Source of the DNA: Paragonimus westermani
Taxonomy: Eukaryota; Platyhelminthes; Trematoda; Plagiorchiida; Troglotrematidae
Assembly: GCA_008508345.1 (NCBI GenBank)
Contig: QNGE01002372.1
Coordinates: 53,078 to 117,077, forward strand
DNA length: 64,000 nt
Direction of reading: 5' to 3'
Shown here piece after piece: positions 12,402 to 25,379 of the stretch. The position numbers and the translations under genes are program-made. Below the pieces are notes generated by a model. It saw only the letters and a program-made list of their open reading frames with translations. It made no database searches and had not been told where the DNA came from. Positions within the stretch are counted from its first letter, which is position 1; the number at the start of each line of letters is the position of its first letter.

Positions 12402-12420
12402 TTTTCGTGTTTTAACGTTT

Positions 12421-13570
12421 TTTTTCAAAGTGAATAGAGGTGAACGAAGGGATTACGTTTCTTTGTTAATCCTCCGGTATCACGTACTTCTTCGATTGAG
12501 TCGGTAATTTCATGAGTTGTTTATCCTCCTCATGATTATTTAACATCGGAGATAAATTTGAAATATTCTGATAATGTGCTAATAAGTAGTGTGGCTGATC
12601 TGATGAATCGGACAACATCATGGATATGACTGAATCCGAATCAATGACAACAAGAGTCTGCTGTTTCTGTCATTGGTTCAGATTCATCAAATTTTCGCAG
12701 TTGCTTCACTTCACAGAGAGAGCCTAGAAACAAAAACATGGGTTGTTTTGAACATCACCACCACCAATATCTAGTGGATGTAACTAAAACCAGTGGGAGA
12801 ATGTCTACGTTTGCATTCCGTTGAATACAAAACTTCATGTTTATAAACCAACTGTACAAGTAAAAATGGAGTTATAATAATATAACCAGTAATTACTACT
12901 CGATTTTACATGAACAAGTTAAAGTGATGTCTTATCGGTTTCGGATGACATGCGTTTTTTAAAATTTCATTACACCAAATTAGGCCGAGTTTCATCTAAA
13001 CTTGGGAGTTGGAGCGAAATGTTTGGTAGTGCAGTTCGCCGAACGTGATTCACATAAGAATAAAAAACTTGTCACGAATTAAGTGCGGAATAACAGACAG
13101 GAAAATACTAAGTGGATACGGACATGTGCTAGAGGACAGTTGTGAAGCTGCGAGTAAATTCCTTTGTCTAGAAGGCAAAAATGAGTCTTTTTTTCTTCCT
13201 GACACCTGAGAGCAGGTGACCTTTGGGATCAATCAACTCATTAATCAGATTACCTATTACCGTTTGACATATATACATACATGTGAACACACCAAGTGAA
13301 TATCACTGTTGATTATTCTCAAGAGTACACATAAGTTCAGATCAGCAGACTGCCTAAAAGTCCCAGCCCAGATTTGAGATTAGTGGGTCACAAGAGGGCG
13401 GAATAGCTATATCATTACTTATCACATGTACATTCGAACTTTGGGTGAAAGCTAAACAGATATTTGAATTTATGTCTATTGACTTTATGACTTCAGAGGT
13501 GAGCCATGATATGCTCCAATCCTGCTGTCTGTTATTAGTCTGTTAAATCTTAAGGAACCAAGATACTTAC
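12421..13570. other. Start of mannosidase intron 1 on the minus strand; otherwise featureless
   Basis: Downstream of the exon 1 donor at 13570 on the minus strand. No coding similarity to the rest of the mannosidase was recognised. The 60-codon minus frame at 13050-13232 has no motif. Confidence 0.5.
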
Positions 13571-14770
13571 TTGTTCACACATAGTGAGTAATGTAGATGC
13601 TTTTCGGACAAATCTTTTCAAAGCTGGCCGACTGGTATAGAACCCGGTCCAGTATGAATTCGGTCCGCTGGCGTATGGGAAAAAGTCACCTCCGCGTCTT
13701 TCCATTGTTCTTTTCTCTTGGAATGCTTGATTTACAGCCTTTGTGTAACACTGTGGTGTTGAGTAAAGCAAATTCACTTTGCTGCCCTTCATTTGGCGTA
13801 AATTGACATACTTGATTAGTTTATCTGTGTTCTTGAAGTTGATATTCGCATTCTCGTAAGTGAAATCACAACCCATTAACACCATAATGTGGTTAGTAGC
13901 GAAGGCACCGCGAACTTGTTCCACATAATACAGAAATTGATCCACTCGTTCATTTACGTTGTAGCCTGCCATCTCGGGATTGTCACGAATCGGGCTGTCA
14001 AGACATTTATCATCAAAACAAAACGTGGCAGGGTAACAATATGAATCAAAGAACATGCTGGTGAACAACCCTGGACTGCTTGCATTCCGTTCCACTCCCG
14101 TGTCCCACAAAACCTCCAACGATTTGGATGCTCGTCGAGCCAGTTTCTCACGAAAGTCCATACGTTGGAAAAACACCGCATCAAGACCAGAATCCCTGAA
14201 AATTTCCGCATGATCTCGTGCGTGACCGAACGGGTCAATTTGCCAAGAAACCCTCGGTATGCCACAGTCACCGAATAGCCTTTTTAAAAGATCATGACCT
14301 CGAGTCAGCTGATCGATAGCATCTCCGTAGAATACGGTGGCCTCGTCTGCCATCGACCAGCCACCCAAGGCAAACTGTAACCTCCCAGTTTTGACCAAGT
14401 GCATCACAATCTGTTTGGTTGACCAAGATTGCGTCCTCCACCATCGGGTAAAAAATGCCATTTCAACATAAGTAAATCGTCTTTTGGGATCTGCGGCTAA
14501 AGCTTGAATGACACTGTCCAAGATGTATTGCACTCCAGCTCTCTGGATATGGTTTTCTGCCCCATAATAATATTGGTCTACAGTTTTTAACCACCCGACA
14601 TCATCATGAGTGTGGGGTATCAAATGCACGTTCAAAAAGTCTCGTTTTCCTAGGTTACATCCAGCGTATCCACATTCTGCCCGACGAAGTACAAAAAATC
14701 CCGTGATAAGCTGGCAGTGATGTATAAAAAACACCAAAACCAATAAAGGCATCAAAGACAAGGAAGACAT
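13571..14770 (-). CDS. Lysosomal-type alpha-mannosidase, first exon
   Basis: Encodes the first 400 residues of a glycoside hydrolase family 38 alpha-mannosidase, the enzyme that trims alpha-linked mannose from glycoproteins in the lysosome. Residues 1-25 form a hydrophobic signal peptide. IPHTHDDVGWLK (51-62) carries the first two zinc ligands (His55, Asp57). WQIDPFGH (176-183) holds Asp179, the catalytic nucleophile and zinc ligand. VEMAFFTRWW (102-111), FTYENANINFKN (303-314) and FFPYASGPNSYWTGF (363-377) are family blocks. The frame continues six codons past the exon, but the coding end is the donor CAA|GTAAGTATC at 13571/13570, phase 0. The fourth zinc ligand (in the QHHDAVSGT block) and everything after it must be in later exons, not found here. 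Start chosen because it opens the signal peptide just below a TATA box. The family is certain; orthology to the lysosomal enzyme is likely from the HTHDDVGWLKTVDQYYYG block. Confidence 0.95.
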
Positions 14771-14823
14771 TCACGATTTTCAAAAGGCATTTAAGACTAC
14801 CTATTAGTTTTTGGCGTACATTA

Positions 14824-14832
14824 GTTTATATA
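14824..14832 (-). promoter_or_regulatory. TATA box of the mannosidase gene
   Basis: The minus strand reads TATATAAAC about 55 bases before the ATG at 14770. That spacing would give a start site near 14800 and a short leader of about 30 bases. No intervening ATG on the minus strand competes with the chosen start. Confidence 0.5.
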
Positions 14833-15081
14833 CAATTTAAAGACAAGGTAAATTATGATTGGTCGAGTGCGTGCACCAATCAACAAGTTTAATTATTGTG
14901 ACATCACTCGGTATGCTTGTGGCACCCCATCTGCAACGTTACATCAGTAATACCGGAATTTGTTGAAATGATTCTTCAGAGAATCTAAGCATTCCAAAAC
15001 TGTCGTTATGACTAAATGATTCACTGCACGTAAAGCGGAAAGTTCTGAAATAATTACATAGCAATTAACTTTTAATACAAG

Positions 15082-15205
15082 TTGAGCAGCACTCAAAATC
15101 AATCACAGCTGTCGCATTCTCATAGAACTTCCCGTCAATCGTTTCGAACATTGAACTCGAGTTTCACACGTGTGTTAGCCCCACTAGCATTCATGCCAAC
15201 CAAAT
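15082..15205 (-). repeat. Diverged SINE copy (hammerhead SINE family), 3' part
   Basis: The reverse complement aligns with the SINE body (GCGACAGCTGTGATTG... against GCGAACGCTGCGATCA...) and extends upstream through GAAACTCGAG into the remains of the hammerhead. The core CTGACGA is lost. Old copy. Confidence 0.65.
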
Positions 15206-15469
15206 CCACAACACGAATATCCGTTACTGACGACCTCTACCAAGAACGAAACGGTAGTATAATGCTTATTTTCAGGAAGGGCTGACTGAAATGTCTATGA
15301 GACTGAGACATCTGCGATCAGTTGCAAGTGATGTCTAACTTATGTAAGCAGTTTCCTCACCACTCACCAAGAATCCCTGACAAGCAGGATAGTTTATGTA
15401 AACTGCATATAACTTTACTGTGGTCGAGGACTTTTCGATCAGCTTCATTCATATGAAACCAATTTGCTT

Positions 15470-15535
15470 AAGGTATTCTCGTGTTAGAGTTCGTCAGTAG
15501 TGCATACCCTCCTTAACTCAGATATATGAATAACG
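15470..15535 (-). repeat. SINE fragment around the hammerhead
   Basis: The minus strand retains TATGCACTACTGACGA and part of stem II, but the GAAA core is replaced by AATA and the body is missing. This is a fragment of the hammerhead SINE truncated on both sides. Confidence 0.6.
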
Positions 15536-18500
15536 TTCTACGTTTTTCCGAAACGATTTTATTCACCACTGGTTCACAGACCTCAAATTCGACAAGGTCA
15601 AATCATCTCATCTGAAGAATATTTGAAAAGTGGTACCTGGATGGCCAATCTGAAGGCTGGAGTTACCTTCACGCAACTGGTTGGTTTGAATGGCCCTGAG
15701 AATAACAAACTGGAGAACAAAACCTCTTTTGTATGTTTGTCTACTAAGTCGAACGTAACACAATGCTAATGAGAAACATTTAACAGAATTAACTAGGAAA
15801 TAACGTGGTAGCTAAACTCTGGATTACACGCTTTCTAACACTTACGAAATGGTTGTTGTGGTACCGAAATTCAACTAATTGCAGTCCAGTGCCACACAAG
15901 CTTCCTGCATGGAATATTCTCATACGACACATACACGATGTATTTTCTTTCATAGATGAAACAAACGGTTCGGTTTAAGCTCCGGTTTTATCTTGCTATC
16001 AGCATATTTTTTCTTGTTAATTATCCATTTGAAAGTGATGGTGGAACTGATCACTCGGAAGCCAGAATGAAGCGATGGAGACAACTGCTCCACATGTTAA
16101 CTGTGAATAAACCTTCGCTTGTTCACCAACACTATAGGACGACTGTGACGTATGACAACGGGCTTTTACACATACACAGCTGTTTACTCGAGTAACACGG
16201 CATAGGCTGGGGCTTATTACGGGGTGACTGCTTAGTGTAGCACGTCAAAGGTTAGTTGAACATTGAAGTGTGAAACGGCCGGTGTGCTATCACAAAGTGT
16301 GAAACGTTCAAGTACCGATGTGTCTCTCTGACCGTCTCAAACCGGTGGTAAGTAGGGGTAAGAAATTCGGGTTTATACAGTTTGAACACCATTCACAATT
16401 ACCTAGTGTTTAAATACGTTTGTGGAATTCTCAGTCATCTCCTTCAGAACAAAAGTACCATAATCGAGGTGTGGTCTTGATGTAACTCGTCAGTATCAAA
16501 ACAAGTGTAACCTGCGTTTGATGACTCCTTCCAAAAGCGGCTAGGCAGAAAGTCTTTGGGAATAAGAAGTAAGCAACCAAATGTAATTGATGTCCAGTTT
16601 TTATCTACCTGTTCAGTTACTACCAAAGATGATTCTCTCACGTCCTACGGAATACTGAAGACTTCCGAAAGCTTAACCAGTCCTGTCATACAGCCAGTCG
16701 AATTAGAGATTTGGGACCGACAGTGTATATCTATAAACAGTACTGCAATCCATCACTTATCAACCAAAGTAAACCGGATGGTGAAAATGCTGAAAACGAA
16801 GATTTACTTTCATTCTGTCGGTCTTTAATTAATTGATTCCGACATCAGGTGTTAAGCTGTTCGTCAGCTTTTTATGGTGTGTGTTAGTAATGTCGTTTGG
16901 TGCAACATTGTTGGGACACACAGAACTGTTAAACTGTTGAAACATTTCTACCTCAAAAGACTCGTACGATATGATTTTAAGCCTGTTTGTTAAATTTGGG
17001 AATGCGTAGTCAGTGGTTAGATGGTTAAATGTCAACAAAAACTCACGGCTAATCATAGATCTGCAATTTTATTTAATCCATTCTCATGACTCAAGCTAGA
17101 ACGGAGAACTACTGTTAGCTATCACCCGTTTAGATGCATCCCTGTTAAGACCAGATATTCAGTCTTAACTCCTGTAATTACGACAAAAGAGTTCCAACGT
17201 ACACTATGATGATCTTTATGTGAAGTACATGGTCGTAAACTATATGTTCAAACACACTCATCCGTGGGTGTCTTTCAGTCTTACAGATTGCACGGTACCT
17301 GCCTCTTTCATCGTCGATAATCCTGCGATAAAAACCATATTATGAAAGAACAGTTAGTTGTACGCATCCCACAGATAAAAAGGCATTGCAAATCCTCAAA
17401 CTTTTGGTTAAATCGACCAGTTAGGCAGAATGTGAACAATCCGACCCCTTGATCTCGTTCCAATTCACTGCAGGATTTTCAGAATAACAGCTTAAACGTT
17501 CGTCCTAATACACAAGATGACATGAGTAATAAGTGTATCATGACCATAACTCGCCGGTAGCATGTTAGTTACATGGTTGTTGTTCGGTGAATTTCGATTA
17601 CATATTCTGCTACTCCAACGACAGATGTTGACAGTTGGCAGCAATTACGAAATCGGTCTTGTGTTTCTAGCGGATTATGACCGTTAAACTCTTCCTACTT
17701 ATGCCGTCTCACATTTCGTAAAACTGAAGCGGCATCGAAGATCCCGAAGCACACTGAGCTGCTAAGCCATTCCAGAAAGTGTTTTGGGCATAATCAGTGG
17801 TCTATCAGAGACAAATGATATCCAAATTACAAATGAGTTGTCTGTCGTAAAATTCAGCATCTACTCTTCTAGTAGGCAGGTATGTCCCCGTGGTTTGCCG
17901 GGAAGGAGTAACTGATGAGTGACAAAAGCATGAGGCCAGTCCTGTACATTTGGTGGATGTTAACCAAAATACCTCGTTTACGCCGCGCTGTATTGAAAAA
18001 TGATGACGCCATCTAGGGTCTTACAGCAGAATGGATTATTGTATACTTCTAATAAATGGTCCTAACATCTGCACTCTGCTAAGAATGAGATAAACGGCAG
18101 AGGAGTTATTAACTACCCTTGGTACTTTGTTGGGTTTTTTATTGGGGAAGATAATGTTCCAGCCACTCAATCCGGCCATTTGTAGTTGGGTAAGATAAAT
18201 GTTACCCTAGTCTGCAAATCAAATGAGCGTCACCTGAGTTGTCAGAAATTCAGGGCATTCGGACAGTCAATTGAGGTGTAACTGAGGCGTTGCAATTGGC
18301 GGGAGTTTGTAGTACTCAATGTTCTTCTTTTAGAATTACCGACCCTAAGTACCAATAAGGTGATAGCAATGGTAATGTTGGTCACACTGCTGTCACTGAA
18401 TTTGTTGTTAATTGTACATTTAGTTACGAGAAGATATCTATCCGTAAGTGGCAAATAGTTAATTTTATGGAGTTATTTTTCAAGTAGTTAAGGTGTCTGG

Positions 18501-19930
18501 GTGAGACGATTTTTGTGTACATCCATCAAATTCAATCTCTGACGATGATGGTGACATCAAAAGCAACCTAACCCAAAGAGGCCTTACATCCCAGACTTTA
18601 AGGAAGATCTTAATTGCTACTTCTGGCCATATTTGACAGCTGTTTTTTCACTGACAATATTCATCAACTCCAGGCTCCCATGAGTTTATATGTACGATTT
18701 CGTTTAAGCTTAGCACACGATATGTGGTGAACCTAACTGGAACGTTTCATGTAAGTGTAACGGTCCCATTAACAGAAAAGCAGTTTTCTTACGAATTACA
18801 AATTATCTGGAACAAATGTGCAGGGGTAATTGTGTTCCACTGCATCTACTGTGTGACATTAAAAGACTTTGCGCATCTGATAACTAAGAGCATGATTTCA
18901 TTATGCAGGAAGAAGTAACGAAAAGGGCTGAGTGGCTCAAATAAATCGACCTCCAACTGTAAAATAAGCATATTAACCGAGTATAACCTTTACTGAGCGA
19001 TCGAAAGTTGGCGAGCTTTCCATATATGTTAACTGAACTATCATCCCGACTTAAAAATCGGGTGACTACATCACAGTTTGGTGTTTTGCTGGTATATTTC
19101 GATCATAGCAGGTTACGAACTTCCTACGTGAAGTTGAAACTGTAGCTTATTTACTTGTAGCTTTAAATTTTTGGCAACTTCTTCATTTTTTAAAACCGTG
19201 CAGTGTGGTTTTAGTGTTTTCCAATTAGCTTCTTTGAACTTGAGCATGTGGTTCATTCAACTCGCTTAAGCAGCACTGTACTTTCAGCGCACTGTCTTCT
19301 ATCTTGCTAGTTATCGATGTTATCTACAGTGTTTCCACTGTCCATATTAGGTTCAGCAACAAGGTTCTCTTCGATCCCACAACTCATCCTAGGTACTCAC
19401 CAAGGATATAGCCCGTAAAAAGTGAGATAATTCTTTGAAACCTTTTTTTTAATATCGTACTTGTGCACATAGCGATTCAAGTATCTGTCGTGTACGTTAT
19501 TTGTTACCAATATGAAAAACAACTGACCTGGAATATTCATTTGTCAACAATCGATCTCAGGGATTTCTTACGCTGTTCTCGCCACTCTGCAAAGTGACGA
19601 CTTGTAGACAATGTCACCGTTGAACGTTTTGCAATAAAAGTGTATTCACCAACTGAATGAAGTCACGTGACTTATTGCTGATTTTGTTGTGTTGATGAAT
19701 GCAGTTAAAATTTCACACGGAAAACTAAACAAGGAAGAAACCGGTCCTGGTATATCAACTTGAAAGTGAGTATCACGAAAAATTAAACATATCAATTTGA
19801 GCCCTTGCGTCTGTAATCAGTGCAAAGTGACGTTCCAAATTTAATCGTGCACAGTTGCACTAACAGGGTGTAAGACCAGTTGGAATATAGTTATATATAA
19901 ATTCTTTTTCGCAAACGATGTAGAATAAAC
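15536..19930. other. Non-coding stretch, nothing recognised
   Basis: Open frames up to 90 codons (16556-16828 plus) have no motif. No transposon peptide, tRNA or repeat family was recognised. This lies upstream of the mannosidase gene and may be intergenic. Confidence 0.45.
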
Positions 19931-19934
19931 CGAT

Positions 19935-20050
19935 GGCCAAGCAGATAAGAGCTTCAGCTGGTAAAGGGAGAGGTTGTTGTTTCGATTTTCTGTTCAGACT
20001 ACCTCTTCCTGATGAGTCCAAATACCATCTAACCGTTTATCGGATATAGA
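19935..20050 (+). repeat. Smalpha-like tRNA-derived SINE with degenerate hammerhead
   Basis: AGAGCTTCAGCTGGTAAAGG then GAGAGGTTGTTGTTTCGATT resemble the tRNA A and B boxes of the schistosome Smalpha repeat. About 30 bases further is CTGATGAGTCCAAATACC, resembling the Smalpha hammerhead core and stem II. The second core segment GAAA is absent (TAACCG instead), so cleavage is not expected. This is a different family from the SINE at 3730. Sequence similarity judged by eye against remembered Smalpha. Confidence 0.45.
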
Positions 20051-20144
20051 CTTGCAGGCGGCCTGAAGGAACTTTGTAGGATAAAAATTTATCTCGCTCT
20101 TGTTAACCTTGGATTATCAGTACAAATACAAAGCATTAATTAGG

Positions 20145-20230
20145 TTTATTTTCAAGTTGACCATCACTCACATTTGATCGCAGCGTTCGCATTCAGATAG
20201 ACTTCCCAGCCAGCCTCTGTCGAAGATTAG
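20145..20230 (-). repeat. SINE 3' fragment (hammerhead SINE family)
   Basis: Strong match to the SINE body on the minus strand (GAGGCTGGCTGGGAAGTCTA, then GCGAACGCTGCGATC), ending in AACTTGAAAATAAACC. The 5' end falls within about 10 bases of the hammerhead cleavage site of the full copies, so tRNA head and ribozyme are absent. Confidence 0.8.
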
Positions 20231-23200
20231 GTCTAAAATAGCCGCTACAGCGATGGGGGATTGTCGACAAGGTTGCCGTTAATGCATCTGTATTGCATTG
20301 TCCGCTAGGCATTTTTATATTCAACCAATTGTGGGGTGATATATCATCGTAATAAAAATTAAATGAGCACCGCTTTACGAGCACATACTTGGAAAGATGT
20401 TAGAGAAAACAACAGTGGCGAAACCCTACGACTTTTGACTTGCAACATTGTGGAGGCTGTTAGAAGACAATGAACAAACGGCTCATTTGGTGTTTAATCT
20501 TACCATTTATATCGTATAAAATGGAGTTTGTAGATCGATACAGATGTCAACAGCATTTATAAGTGAATGTTATCCACGAACCACACACCATGTACGAAAC
20601 ATCCAGTTAAATATGTTGTCCCATTTCATCATCCCAATCTCAGTGAAAGTTTTTATGTGCTTCCGACAAGCACAACAAAGGAACCTGGACTCAGGTTATT
20701 CTGTTTTCTCCCCAAAACAGTTAAATCTCACCGCTGATTTGTAGCTTGTACGTTTGTCAGGAAATTCTCTTCCAAAGATTCCGCAGTGGGTTCACGTCAT
20801 GTCTACGGAATAACCACTTTAACTCGTGTATATTGCTAGGCAAACACTATGTGAAAAGGGGAGTCCTGTTATCAGTGAGATACTTTCTACTGCTCAAGTA
20901 AGTTGGTAGATAATGTAGTTAAGAATGAACCGACGAGAATTTTATTTTGTCGCCTACGCAGCTGTGATCGCTAAATGCCAGTCACCGTTGAAAGTGGGTC
21001 CTTGAGGTTTGCTGATCGCCTGTTTGTTAACCTTCTACCCCAACAGACACTATTTTACCCACAGGCGTTTCAGAACTACCTTCTTGAATCATGACCTTTC
21101 AGAGTATACGTGTTTTATTCCAAGAAAGTCTTATCTACCCAACAGGGAATCTACGCAACGTATCTCCACAAAACCGATAAGTGTGTTCATGAATAAACGC
21201 TACCGTTGGCCAGTAGTTTTCCATGAATAAATACATGTTTCCTATGATTGCCTACAGAAAAGCATTTGATTTGTATTCTGGAGTACTCACTGTAGTATAG
21301 TGCGCAAAATGAAATGATCGTGCTAGCCTTGTTCACAAATTTAGGAGACTGTCCCAGTATAGTGAAGTTTACTTATGAAGATGCGTTTCCCAGGAATGAA
21401 CTGACAGGTTATCTCCACCTGAGACCTCTTTTCAGAATTTCCTGTATGCATACAAAGGTTACAACACTTCCAAACCGTTAAACGGTTGGGTTCGAGGGAT
21501 TTGAGAAAGTGTTTTGCACAGAATGAGGCCCCGAAACGAATTCCTCAGTCAAGTGACACATAAGTATGAGAGTTAATGTTTTACGAAAGTGATGTAAACA
21601 TCTGAAAGGAAATTTTCTTCGGGAACGCGGAATACGTGTACTGGGTAGTTTAAAACAAACGGGAGTAATTCGATGAATTTGAGGGAATAAAATGCATAAA
21701 TGAATACACAAACGAAACAAAAGCCTCCTCCGACCGACATGCTATTGCGCACCTAGTCGAATATGTAATGACACATGTCCAACTCAGCTAATCTCAACAA
21801 ACAGATACACCCAGACTGAAGAAACAGAACAGTGGTGTACTGATTAGAGCTAATCTGTTGCTTCACAGTGATGAAGGAGACTGATACTGTCGTGATCGAT
21901 CAATTATGCGAGATTAATGCAATAAAAGCAACTGTAGTGTATGTGCGCAAAACGGAAGGCGAAAAACATCTCGCTGGGAAAACAAGAACATTTGAATCAT
22001 ACTGGGTGAATGATTGGCCCGTAGCATCCCCTATTTGAGTTCTACCTCTCTGTCGTGGTTTACAACCCTGACCTACGTCGAAAAATTAGAGTGAACCATG
22101 AAAATGTTACTACACCTGCTTGAATCGAGTGTGGGGAAAAAGTGTTCCCATCAGGACCCATCAACGTCATCGCTTAGGACATACTGGAAACATTATGAAG
22201 TGCTTTTTGTCAAGTTCAACCTAATCCCAGGCAAAATTTTCAAGAGTTTCATGTCTGTTTTCGAAACATTCTCTGACAGTTTCTGACTAAGTAGGGTATG
22301 TATAAAATGTGCACTGAAATCGGGTTTGTAAAGTTTTAGACCACGGGGGAAATCACAGTGTATTTGAGGATGGTGGGAGTTCGTGATGGACTGTTGTGGT
22401 ATGGCGATATGTGTACTACAATGCTTCGGTTCACGGTTACTCGGACGAATCAGCAGGTGCAAAGCGGGGCACTGAAATCAGTTAGTCAGTAAGGTACCTG
22501 CTACGTTGCACAAAAGTACACTATAACATTACCAGGTTAATGTTGACCATCACTTGTGTTCAGCTCTCTATGACTGATAGCTTAGGCCGACAAGACGTTT
22601 TTCGAAAATACTGAAAAGACTGTCAAAAGGAAAAGGTCCACTCTTGTCTTCCTTAGAAGAGTGTAACTGGTGTTTCACAGCCACCGAAAAATAGGAGATA
22701 CAGAAGGGAGATTTTGCGCTTTTCATACTGACAGAACGTTTGCTGTTCCGAAACGTCTGAAAGCTGACACACTTCAAACAAGCCGATTTCTACTTTCATA
22801 AATCTCTATCAGCTGACAACCGTTAATTCAAAGTGGCCTGTGACTAAGTCAGGTTACTCACGTACAGGTCAGTTTTATGAACATTGCTAACCGGTGAAAT
22901 GTGTTACAGTTTACAGTATTAATTTATGGGCCTGAAATCTGAATTGCATACAGGGTATAGCTTAATGAATATGCTTTGATTTTCGCACGTATGATGACGG
23001 TGCTGCGTATCTCTACATCACTAGTATAGCTGTATGAAGATCGGCGGTTGAAAACCAGAAAGGACCTTTCATGCATCAATATGGGGGACTGTGGCTGAGG
23101 GTAAACTCTGGGAGGCATCTGGCTCTAAGTTCGTGAAACGTTTGCTGAAAAAACCTAACTGAGAACGGTTTATTCTCCCTGTGGGTTTAACTAGACCTTT

Positions 23201-24011
23201 CAGACTGCTGTTGGAAAATTGCGCGTGATTGTCGTTAAGTTTTCTTGCTAATATACCGATATATTCTATCTGGGAAACAGCGTGACAAGAAAAAGAGAAC
23301 AGGGGACCGACAGCAGATATTAACATGTGGTTAATTAGAACATTTCATTAAAGTGATGGTTTAAACTATTCGGGAAATATGCGTTTGTCGTTTGCTCACC
23401 TGTATGTCATCTGGTAGTAACAACATGCCTGTTACGTGCATGTGAATTTTATCAGGCCCATTGCGATGACATTTTTTCCCATGTCGACTGATTACACGAA
23501 AATTATCATTGCAGTCTAAAATTGTGTATGCTACATCGTGTGGTTTACGATAAACGCTCCTTCGCAGTGTTCAGAATGAAAGGATATGAATAGTTTCATG
23601 GCTGGGGATTGAACCCTAAAATTTTACATATTAGAGATATGAGTCCGAACTGACTGCGGTAAACAATTACCATGCAAGACAAAATTCTGATCATATAAAT
23701 GGTGGAATGAACAATTGGAAAGTTTAGATTGTTATCAGTCGGAAACAGTACGACATAAATAGCTGATCGGAAGATAAAACGCATTCAAGTGCAGCCATGC
23801 TGAACGGAGCATTGGATTAGTTCGCCATTTATGGTATTCGCTACGTTGTGGTTCGAAGTCTGCTGTGTTTGATGTATACCCAATACAAATTTCGTAGACA
23901 GATGTAAATGTCTATCAGCAGCTACGGTGATACGTGAATGTCCTTTAACTAACTACGATTTGAAACAAATAGTCCTCTTCAGAAATTTGAACAAAACAGT
24001 TAGATCACGAA
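20231..24011. other. Non-coding stretch, nothing recognised
   Basis: Open frames up to 89 codons without motifs. A B-box-like GGGTTCAATCCCC on the minus strand near 23610 hints at a tRNA-like repeat but has no convincing partner. Confidence 0.45.
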
Positions 24012-24850
24012 AACTGGGAGATGCAAGCATTTCATTTACGATACCGTGAAGTGGCCCTTCTAACAAACATTTCAGCAAGTGGGTTAAGATAGCTCACTAG
24101 GTCTAGAGAACGGTCCAGTTCGCGTAGGGTTGCTTCTGGACACGGAGAGCTGGACTGAAGCAGTTGATTGCATCCGCTTCTGCAAACCTAATGAATCTTA
24201 AATTGAAATGACGCGACGGGAATCTAAACGCACAAGCTGAACCGACAGATTGGCCACTGGTCAGGGCATGGCTAATGAGAATGCCAGTTTTCCTGTTCCA
24301 GCAACATTGCCGTTTACCGATAACATGGAGTTTTTCACTCATCTAGGCAAGTGTTTCCTCACTCTGGAGATCAGGCATCTTTTGTTTCTGCCTATATAAC
24401 GTTTTGTGCATGTACATGTAATTTAGTAAAAACAATGTGTTTTGGCACCGATAGGCTGAGCTCCTTCGATTGAAGACACTAGTAACCTCTGGCACCGAGA
24501 GGGTGCACGGAATTCAGCTGCATTATGCGTTCGTTTGATGGAATTTCTCAATCATTGTATTGTTTGCCGTACGATCTGGTCACCATTACAGAGCAATTCC
24601 ATGCAAACCTTCTTTTTTCGACAGTTGTGACTTCTTCAGATAGTACTTTTTGTCTGTTATGCATTTCTGTGAACATTTGAGGGTAACCATGGGGCTGTAA
24701 GACAAAAGTGATCAAGTCTATTCCCTCTGCAAACCAGTTGTGAGTACAGATACGCCTTGCGCGTGTGAACGACGTATTTATCGGTGTTCATTTATGTTAG
24801 ATCGGTTTGAAGCTGTTGAATGTTAAGTACGATTTGTAGTGTGCCGTAAT
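24012..24850 (-). mobile_element. Penelope-like element, RT end to hammerhead remnant
   Basis: On the minus strand, from 24850 downward: the end of the RT (TSFTRARRICTHNWFAEGID, then LQPHGYPQMFTEMHN, matching the conserved post-RT block of PLEs), the linker, a frameshifted GIY-YIG endonuclease, and at 24012-24045 a remnant of the PLE hammerhead. In that remnant GAAA, stem III TGC-TT-GCA and TC survive, but the CTGANGA core has been deleted. The same block order occurs at 39.8-40.6 kb. Confidence 0.85.
24103..24440 (-). pseudogene. PLE GIY-YIG endonuclease, frameshifted
   Basis: CTCTKRYIGRNKRCLISRV is followed by KHLPR and then a frameshift at about 24340. The C-terminal half continues in another frame (ISHALTSGQSVGSACAFRF ... 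FIRFAEADAIN). The YIG motif is preserved; the protein is broken. Confidence 0.8.
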
Positions 24851-25379
24851 GTATGCATGACGATGAAAATGGTGCAAAATCAAACATACCAGCACTATCA
24901 CCAATGATGGTTTAAACGTGGCTTCCACAGAATGTTAATTAAATGGAACAATTTAAATCGTTTATGTGGTTTGTGTATACACGACAGAACATGCGATGAC
25001 TCTTCTATGTTGCACCCGAGCTAAAAACGACCTGAGCGTAAACCAGGAGATGTCTATCAACCCACTCATTATTGGAATATAAAATTCTATGCTCATTCGC
25101 CTCGTGCTCAACGAATTATTTAATTAACTAACAGAAGTGAACTTCAAATTTAACCGGTAGTTGCAATGGATGGTACACCGTAATGTAATACCTGGTGAAT
25201 GGTAAAATTTTCCAGTACGCATGTAAATGTATAAAAGTTGCATGATGTGGCAGACGTGCCACAAAGCATGAGAGGGAGAAAAAGGGAGATGCATAAGGTG
25301 GAAGAAAAGGAAAAAATGGGGTGAGAAAAATTATGTCATTGTACACAGAGATTCGTAATATGAGCGCCATCTTCAGAAT
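24851..25379. other. Short non-coding gap between PLE and LINE remnants
   Basis: No PLE similarity could be traced above about 24850, and the LINE remnant ends near 25380. The 80-codon minus frame at 25128-25370 has no motif. Confidence 0.4.

Larger units (their letters stand above)
11891..12420 (+). mobile_element. Penelope-like element 3' end with intact hammerhead
   Basis: Plus-strand, 5'-truncated PLE copy containing the endonuclease (11891-12280), about 80 bases of 3' untranslated sequence, and a hammerhead ribozyme (12361-12401). The stretch from about 12290 to 12420 has clear homologues downstream of the endonuclease at 39.9-40.0 kb (minus) and at 42.3-42.4 kb (plus), which fixes it as part of the element. 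RT sequence was not recognised upstream of 11891. Confidence 0.85.

Noticed and set aside
23600..23690. tRNA-like segment with GGGTTCAATCCCC on the minus strand
   Set aside because: The A-box half is weak and no cloverleaf or related copy was seen; left unannotated.
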